From assembly GCA_011620705.1 (NCBI GenBank), contig WOYR01000091.1, positions 5,922 through 14,990 on the forward strand: DNA of 9,069 bases. Direction: 5' to 3'. The notes under the pieces are model-generated. The model saw nothing but the letters and a program-made list of their open reading frames with translations. It searched no databases and was not told the origin of the DNA. The stretch comes from Microbacteriaceae bacterium (GTDB lineage Bacteria; Actinomycetota; Actinomycetes; Actinomycetales; Microbacteriaceae). Positions 6,474-9,069 of this stretch are shown piece by piece. Each line of letters opens with the position of its first letter. Position 1 is the stretch's first letter. Position numbers and translations under genes: made by a program.

Positions 6474-7609
6474 GCCGACCGCTCCACCCGGATGCCGCGG
6501 GCAAGGTCCCGGTACTGCGCGGCGACGGCCGGCCAGCTCACGTCGGTGCTGAGCGCACCGCGGTGATCGACGGGAGCTGAGCGGTGCAGGATCGCGCGAA
6601 CGGCCCGAGCGATCCCCGCCGGGTCCTCGTGCTCGACGAGCGCGCCGACCCCGTTCGCGAGCAGCTCGCTGGAGTGCGGGAACGTCGTCGCGACGACATC
6701 CTTGCCCGCGGCGACGGCTTCGGCGAGCACACCGGAGGTGACCTGCTCCCGGGTGTCGTACGGCAGCAGCACGATCTCGGCGGCGGCCACGTGCTCGCCG
6801 AGCTGGTGCGCGTCGAGATAACGCCCGTCGAGGGTGACCCGCTCCTCCAGCCCCAGCTCGACGATCAGGCGCTGCAGGCTCTCGCGGTAGGCCTCGCCCT
6901 CGCGCTCGACCACCTTGGGGTGGGTCTGCCCGACGACCAGGTAGTGCAGCTCCGGCTCCGTCCTCGCGAGAACGGCCATGGCGCGGATGCCCCACTCGAT
7001 CCCCTTGCCCGGTCCGATCAGCCCCCAGGTGAGCAGTCCGCGGCGGTCGGGGTGCGCGGCCGTCGGTACCGATGCGGCGGGCACCGATATCCAGTCAGCG
7101 ACGCCGTGCGGGATCACGCTGACCTTGGCGGCATCCACCGTGTAATGCTCGGCGAGCAGGCAGCGGGCGGTCTCGGTCATGACGACGACCGCGCCCGCGA
7201 GTTGCGCGACCTTCTCGAGCACGATCCGCTGGTGCGCCGTCGGCGCTGGAAGCACGGTGTGCAGCACCACGATGCTGGGAGCGGTGAGAGCGGCCAGCAC
7301 CGGCAGGATCTCCTCGCCGTCGCGCCCCCCGTAGATCCCGTACTCGTGCTGCACGATCACGGCGTCGCTGGCGCTGAGCGTGCGCGCCGCATCCCGTCCG
7401 CTCGCCGGATCGCCGCGGTGCAGTTCGCCGACGATGGCGGACCGGGTTCCGAGCGCCGCGATCGCGGGCGCATCGTCGTGGTCCATCGCTCGCACGATCC
7501 GGGCGCGCGCGTCATCCGGGCCGACCAGCGCCGTCGCCAGGGCCTGGGTGAAGGTGGCAAGCCCGCAGCGGGTCGGCGGATAGGTGGAGAGGTAGGAGAA
7601 GCTGGACAC
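6470..7609 (-). CDS. GT4 glycosyltransferase, first gene of glycan operon
   Basis: This 379-residue cytoplasmic GT-B enzyme is predicted to use a nucleotide sugar donor. It opens with FSYLSTYPPTRCGLATFTQAL (residues 4-24), where CGLATF provides the glycine-rich acceptor-side loop. IVQHEYGIYGG (85-95) and VVLHTVL (114-120) follow in the N-domain. The C-domain starts near GLLTWGLIGPGKGIEWGI (191-208) and has the donor-binding stretch LLPYDTREQVTSGVLAEAVAAG (281-302), in which T291-S292-G293 and E297 occupy the position of the usual EX7E motif; the first glutamate appears replaced. The GTG start at 7607-7609 lies five bases after GGAGG, and family similarity begins there; the frame open further upstream has no family character. 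It is the first gene of the four-gene operon, with 240 bases of gene-free DNA upstream. Donor sugar and product are unknown; a mannosyltransferase is a guess from the GH130 partner. Confidence 0.92.
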   Translation of the reverse strand: MSSFSYLSTYPPTRCGLATFTQALATALVGPDDARARIVRAMDHDDAPAIAALGTRSAIVGELHRGDPASGRDAARTLSASDAVIVQHEYGIYGGRDGEEILPVLAALTAPSIVVLHTVLPAPTAHQRIVLEKVAQLAGAVVVMTETARCLLAEHYTVDAAKVSVIPHGVADWISVPAASVPTAAHPDRRGLLTWGLIGPGKGIEWGIRAMAVLARTEPELHYLVVGQTHPKVVEREGEAYRESLQRLIVELGLEERVTLDGRYLDAHQLGEHVAAAEIVLLPYDTREQVTSGVLAEAVAAGKDVVATTFPHSSELLANGVGALVEHEDPAGIARAVRAILHRSAPVDHRGALSTDVSWPAVAAQYRDLARGIRVERSA

Positions 7610-7621
7610 GGAGGCCTCCGT
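7608..7621 (-). promoter_or_regulatory. Palindromic ribosome-binding site of the first glycosyltransferase
   Basis: ACGGAGGCCTCCGT is a perfect 14-bp palindrome containing the Shine-Dalgarno GGAGG (plus-strand 7615-7619) and reaching into the GTG start codon. The spacing of five bases between GGAGG and GTG is short but workable. In RNA the palindrome has no loop, so it could only pair between molecules or with shortened arms. It might also be a DNA-level operator. Confidence 0.55.
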
Positions 7622-7837
7622 TCGTCCGAAGCCGGCCGAGCCCGCGACCCGAGGGCGACGAACGCGGGACTTCCGGAGTTCGAGACGTCTGCCGAACGGC
7701 ACCCCTCGTGGGAAAGCGCTCCGTCGCCGCGATCCGGTCCGCCGCGTGGGACCGATCGTCGAACGCGACTGTGGCTCAACGATACCGGACCCGCCTGGGA
7801 ATTGCTCGACCGCCCTGCGGGCTGCGCCACCCCGGCG
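7622..7837. promoter_or_regulatory. Divergent regulatory region between glycan operon and acetyltransferase gene
   Basis: No gene is supported here. Three structured elements are seen. At 7709-7722 TGGGAAAGCGCTCC resembles a LacI-family carbohydrate operator, but its halves are not symmetric. At 7730-7740 and 7749-7758 the arms CGATCCGGTCC and GGACCGATCG form an inverted repeat with one unpaired C and an 8-base loop. A 10-bp inverted repeat has its left arm TGGCTCAACG at 7772-7781 and its right arm CGTTGAGCCA at 7841-7850, on the start of the acetyltransferase gene. On the minus strand TATCGT (7779-7784) is a possible -10 for the glycan operon, without a convincing -35 box; it would leave a leader of roughly 160 bases. 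Confidence 0.4.
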
Positions 7838-7843
7838 TACCGT
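7838..7843 (+). promoter_or_regulatory. Candidate -10 element of the acetyltransferase gene (leaderless)
   Basis: TACCGT fits TANNNT and is followed by six bases (TGAGCC) and the ATG at 7850, so transcription would start on the start codon. No Shine-Dalgarno sequence is present. The element overlaps the right arm of a 10-bp inverted repeat, whose partner is at 7772-7781. Confidence 0.5.
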
Positions 7844-7849
7844 TGAGCC

Positions 7850-8137
7850 ATGGCCACCGAGTTCACGCACGAGCCCGACGCGCACCGCTACACGATGCGG
7901 GTCGATGGCGACGTCGTCGGCTTCCTGGAGTACCAGGATCACGGCGCCGGCACGGTCATGCACCACACGGTGACGATCCCGAAGCACCGCGGGCACGGCT
8001 ATGCGGCCGAACTCGTCGAGTACGCCGTCGACGATGTCGAGTCGCACGGCGGCGGGCCGATCACTCCGACGTGCTGGTATGTCGCCGAGTGGTTCGCCCG
8101 GCATCCGGAGCGCGCCGCGCTGCTCGCAGCACGCTAG
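7850..8137 (+). CDS. Small GNAT-like N-acetyltransferase (YjdJ/COG2388 type)
   Basis: This 95-residue protein belongs to the minimal GNAT group, about half the size of ordinary acetyltransferases. The core is visible: VVGFLEYQDHG (22-32), the strand VMHHTVTIPKHRGHG (36-50), the acetyl-CoA pyrophosphate loop around R47-G48-H49-G50 with the following helix YAAELVEYAVDDV (51-63), and ITPTCWYVAEWFARHPE (71-87). That last stretch carries the cysteine C75 and the Arg-His-Pro-Glu near the C-terminus that mark this group. It should bind acetyl-CoA and acetylate a small molecule or protein, but the acceptor is unknown for most relatives. The ATG matches the family start, and a TACCGT element just upstream suggests a leaderless message. 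It stands alone, divergent from the glycan operon and convergent with the NIPSNAP gene. Confidence 0.92.
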   Translation: MATEFTHEPDAHRYTMRVDGDVVGFLEYQDHGAGTVMHHTVTIPKHRGHGYAAELVEYAVDDVESHGGGPITPTCWYVAEWFARHPERAALLAAR

Positions 8138-8149
8138 TCCCGTCCACCG

Positions 8150-8209
8150 CGAAAGTACGTATATTCGCGTACCTTCGCCGCTGAATGTACGTCGATATAC
8201 GTACTTTCG
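8150..8209. repeat. 60-bp imperfect palindrome built of two tandem 32-bp units
   Basis: Positions 8150-8164 (CGAAAGTACGTATAT) and 8195-8209 (ATATACGTACTTTCG) are perfect 15-base inverted arms. Pairing continues inward through CGTAC (8168-8172) with GTACG (8187-8191) and TTC with GAA, leaving a four-base loop at 8178-8181. The stem is about 28 positions long with 23 Watson-Crick pairs. The same DNA is also a direct repeat of period 32: GAAAGTACGT at 8151 recurs as GAATGTACGT at 8183, and CGTACCTTCG at 8168 recurs as CGTACTTTCG at 8200. It therefore contains four copies of a GAANGTACG motif in alternating orientation. It is much AT-richer than its surroundings. It lies between convergent genes, so it may act as a bidirectional terminator despite lacking a T tract, as a protein-binding array, or as a dispersed palindromic repeat. 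Confidence 0.9.
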
Positions 8210-8251
8210 GGAAGACGGGCTTTCGGGAAGGCGGGCTTTCGGGAAGACGGA
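8204..8251. repeat. Three tandem 16-bp repeats
   Basis: CTTTCGGGAAGACGGG occurs at 8204-8219, 8220-8235 (one change, A to G) and 8236-8251 (last base changed). The first copy shares CTTTCG with the right arm of the palindrome. The unit is not a multiple of three, is not in a gene, and starts 9 bases from the NIPSNAP stop. No spacers separate the copies, so this is not CRISPR. Confidence 0.93.
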
Positions 8252-8259
8252 CGGGAGCG

Positions 8260-8586
8260 CTACGTCAGCGCCGAGAACGCGGTCGGCGTGAGGATCGAGT
8301 TGGCGATCCTGGCGACGATCTGCCCGTCGGCCTCGCTCGCCGCGCGTGCGGCGATCCAGTCCGGGTCCGCCTGGAAGCTGTTCCACTTCTGCTCGCGCTC
8401 GGCCAGCGACTCCCAGGCGAGCAGGTAGGTCAGATCCTGATTGTCCGGGCCGATCGCGGTGGTGAAGAACCCGACCTGCCGGATGCCGTACTCCTCCCAG
8501 AACCCGAGCGTCACCATCTCGAAGCGGGACAGCAGGGCCGGCATGCGCCCGGGCAGCGCCGTGTAGACGCGGAGCTCGTAGATCAC
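8260..8586 (-). CDS. NIPSNAP family protein
   Basis: This 108-residue protein has the dimeric ferredoxin-like (alpha+beta barrel) fold of the NIPSNAP family. It begins with the typical first strand IYELRVYTALPGRMPALLSRF (2-22). A strand around VGFFTTAIGPDNQDLTYLLAWES (38-60) and the helix LAEREQKWNSFQADPDW (61-77) follow, matching the usual pattern of this family in order and length. Bacterial members are small cytoplasmic proteins with no settled function; some are linked to breakdown of small molecules. The GTG at 8584-8586 is chosen because it directly precedes the conserved first strand; there is no strong ribosome site or -10 element, so the start is less certain than the family. It is divergent from the transporter gene across 146 bases and convergent with the acetyltransferase gene. 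Confidence 0.9.
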   Translation of the reverse strand: MIYELRVYTALPGRMPALLSRFEMVTLGFWEEYGIRQVGFFTTAIGPDNQDLTYLLAWESLAEREQKWNSFQADPDWIAARAASEADGQIVARIANSILTPTAFSALT

Positions 8587-8621
8587 CTGCTCATTCTGCC
8601 CCGACCCGCCGGAAGGCGGAC

Positions 8622-8638
8622 ATCGCCGGCGATATGGT
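8622..8638 (+). promoter_or_regulatory. Palindrome and overlapping -10 candidate for the transporter gene
   Basis: ATCGCCGGCGAT (8622-8633) is a perfect 12-bp palindrome. It ends on the first base of TATGGT (8633-8638), a TANNNT -10 candidate on the plus strand that would start transcription near 8645. A repressor bound to the palindrome would block the promoter. No -35 box is clear, so this rests on position and symmetry. Confidence 0.35.
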
Positions 8639-8686
8639 TGACGGAAAGCAAGCAACGACCGGGCGGACTCGACGGTGAGACGCCAC

Positions 8687-8725
8687 GCCATGTCTCATCC
8701 AGAGAGCCATGTCTCATCCAGAGAG
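8687..8725. repeat. Perfect 19-bp tandem duplication at the transporter start
   Basis: CCATGTCTCATCCAGAGAG occurs at 8688-8706 and again at 8707-8725 with no gap and no mismatch; the base before each copy is also the same. Each copy carries an ATG and an AGAGAG stretch. Because 19 is not a multiple of three, the two ATGs (8690, 8709) are in different frames; only the second is in frame with the transporter. Confidence 0.95.
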
Positions 8726-8776
8726 AAGAACCGTGTCCGACACGCAGAAGCCCGTGCGCCAGAGGAACGACCGTGA
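8690..8776 (+). CDS. Possible 28-codon upstream ORF overlapping the transporter start
   Basis: Starting at the first duplicated ATG, a 28-codon frame runs to a TGA at 8774-8776, which lies about 40 bases inside the transporter gene in another frame. If the transcript begins near 8645, ribosomes could initiate here and lower or regulate transporter translation. The peptide is rich in Arg, Glu and Ser and resembles no leader I know. There is no good ribosome site, so it may not be translated. Confidence 0.2.
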   Translation: MSHPESHVSSREKNRVRHAEARAPEERP

Positions 8777-9069
8777 GCGCCGCGGCATGTTCCACCGCGA
8801 CAGCCCCAACTACAAGTGGATCGCACTGAGCAACACGACGCTGGGCATGCTGATGGCGACCATCAACGGGTCGATCGTGCTCATCTCGCTCCCTGCGATC
8901 TTCACCGGCATCAAGCTCGACCCGCTCGAGCCCGGCAACGTCAGCTACCTGCTCTGGATGCTGATGGGCTACATCCTCGTCACCGCGGTTCTCGTCATGA
9001 CCTTCGGCCGGCTCGGCGACATGGTCGGCCGCGTCAAGATCTACAACCTCGGCTTCGTGATCTTCACGA
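8733..9069 (+). CDS. MFS transporter, DHA2-like (partial, 5' end only)
   Basis: The window holds the first 112 residues of a major facilitator transporter, cut off by the window end. A charged cytoplasmic N-terminus (about residues 1-28) is followed by a first membrane segment (about 29-57, ending SIVLISLPAIF). A short external loop with KLDPLEPGN comes next, then a second segment (about 71-91) and the MFS motif A loop GRLGDMVGRVKIY (92-104). The general look is that of proton-driven multidrug exporters of the 14-helix DHA2 group; the substrate is unknown. In the first helix the segment aligning with the DHA2 motif has asparagine where those exporters usually have aspartate. The GTG at 8733 gives an N-terminus MSDTQKPV after AGAGAAG. 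The in-frame ATG at 8709, inside the 19-bp duplication, would add eight residues. Confidence 0.9.
   Translation, partial: MSDTQKPVRQRNDRERRGMFHRDSPNYKWIALSNTTLGMLMATINGSIVLISLPAIFTGIKLDPLEPGNVSYLLWMLMGYILVTAVLVMTFGRLGDMVGRVKIYNLGFVIFT

Noticed and set aside
6584..7846. 420-codon plus-strand open frame opposite the first glycosyltransferase
   Set aside because: Shadow of the minus-strand GT4 gene, without domain character or a credible start.
8150..8209. Insertion sequence or MITE ends
   Set aside because: No transposase and no target-site duplication flanks the palindrome; a dispersed repeat remains possible only if other copies are found.
8150..8209. Standard rho-independent terminator
   Set aside because: The stem is long but no T tract follows on either strand, so I record it as a repeat with possible terminator activity rather than as a terminator.
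8204..8251. CRISPR-like repeats
   Set aside because: Copies are 16 bp and directly adjacent with no spacers, and no cas gene is present.
7610..8386. Extension of the first glycosyltransferase frame through the acetyltransferase gene and the repeat
   Set aside because: Family similarity begins at the GTG at 7609 after a good ribosome site; the extension is antisense to a recognisable gene and crosses the repeat array.

Overview
The window reads as chromosome of a high-GC Gram-positive actinobacterium. The base composition, the many GTG starts, the short gene overlaps and the protein families fit Microbacteriaceae, perhaps Microbacterium, but that placement is inference from style and no marker gene proves it. 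I find eleven protein genes (one cut by the window end), no RNA genes, no CRISPR array and no insertion sequence.

Layout: (1) 6-509, minus: a NUDIX hydrolase, divergent from (2) a plus-strand, overlapping three-gene operon at 618-2365. This operon holds a protealysin-type M4 metalloprotease, a small protein resembling its inhibitor emfourin, and an S4-domain RNA-binding protein of the Hsp15 type. (3) 2405-2902, minus: a thiol (Cys-type) glutathione peroxidase family enzyme with its own promoter. (4) 2967-7609, minus: four genes with 4-, 20- and 4-base overlaps, transcribed right to left. In order they are a GT4 glycosyltransferase, an alpha-helical toroid-like protein of unknown role, a divergent GH130 enzyme with a long N-terminal extension, and a second GT4 glycosyltransferase. 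None has a signal peptide, so the set looks like a cytoplasmic glycan-building and trimming unit. (5) 7850-8137, plus: a small GNAT-like acetyltransferase; it converges with (6) 8260-8586, minus: a NIPSNAP protein. Between these two lies a striking 100-bp repeat structure. (7) 8733 to the window end, plus: the start of an MFS (DHA2-like) transporter, preceded by a perfect 19-bp tandem duplication that repeats an ATG.

The points most worth a second look are the four-gene glycan operon (possibly a mannogen-like beta-mannan cycle), the 16-bp-register repeat at 8150-8251, the protease/inhibitor/RNA-binding operon, the 19-bp duplication at the transporter start, and a shared promoter geometry. In that geometry a TANNNT -10 element lies 6-7 bases before the ATG at four separate genes, which suggests leaderless transcripts.
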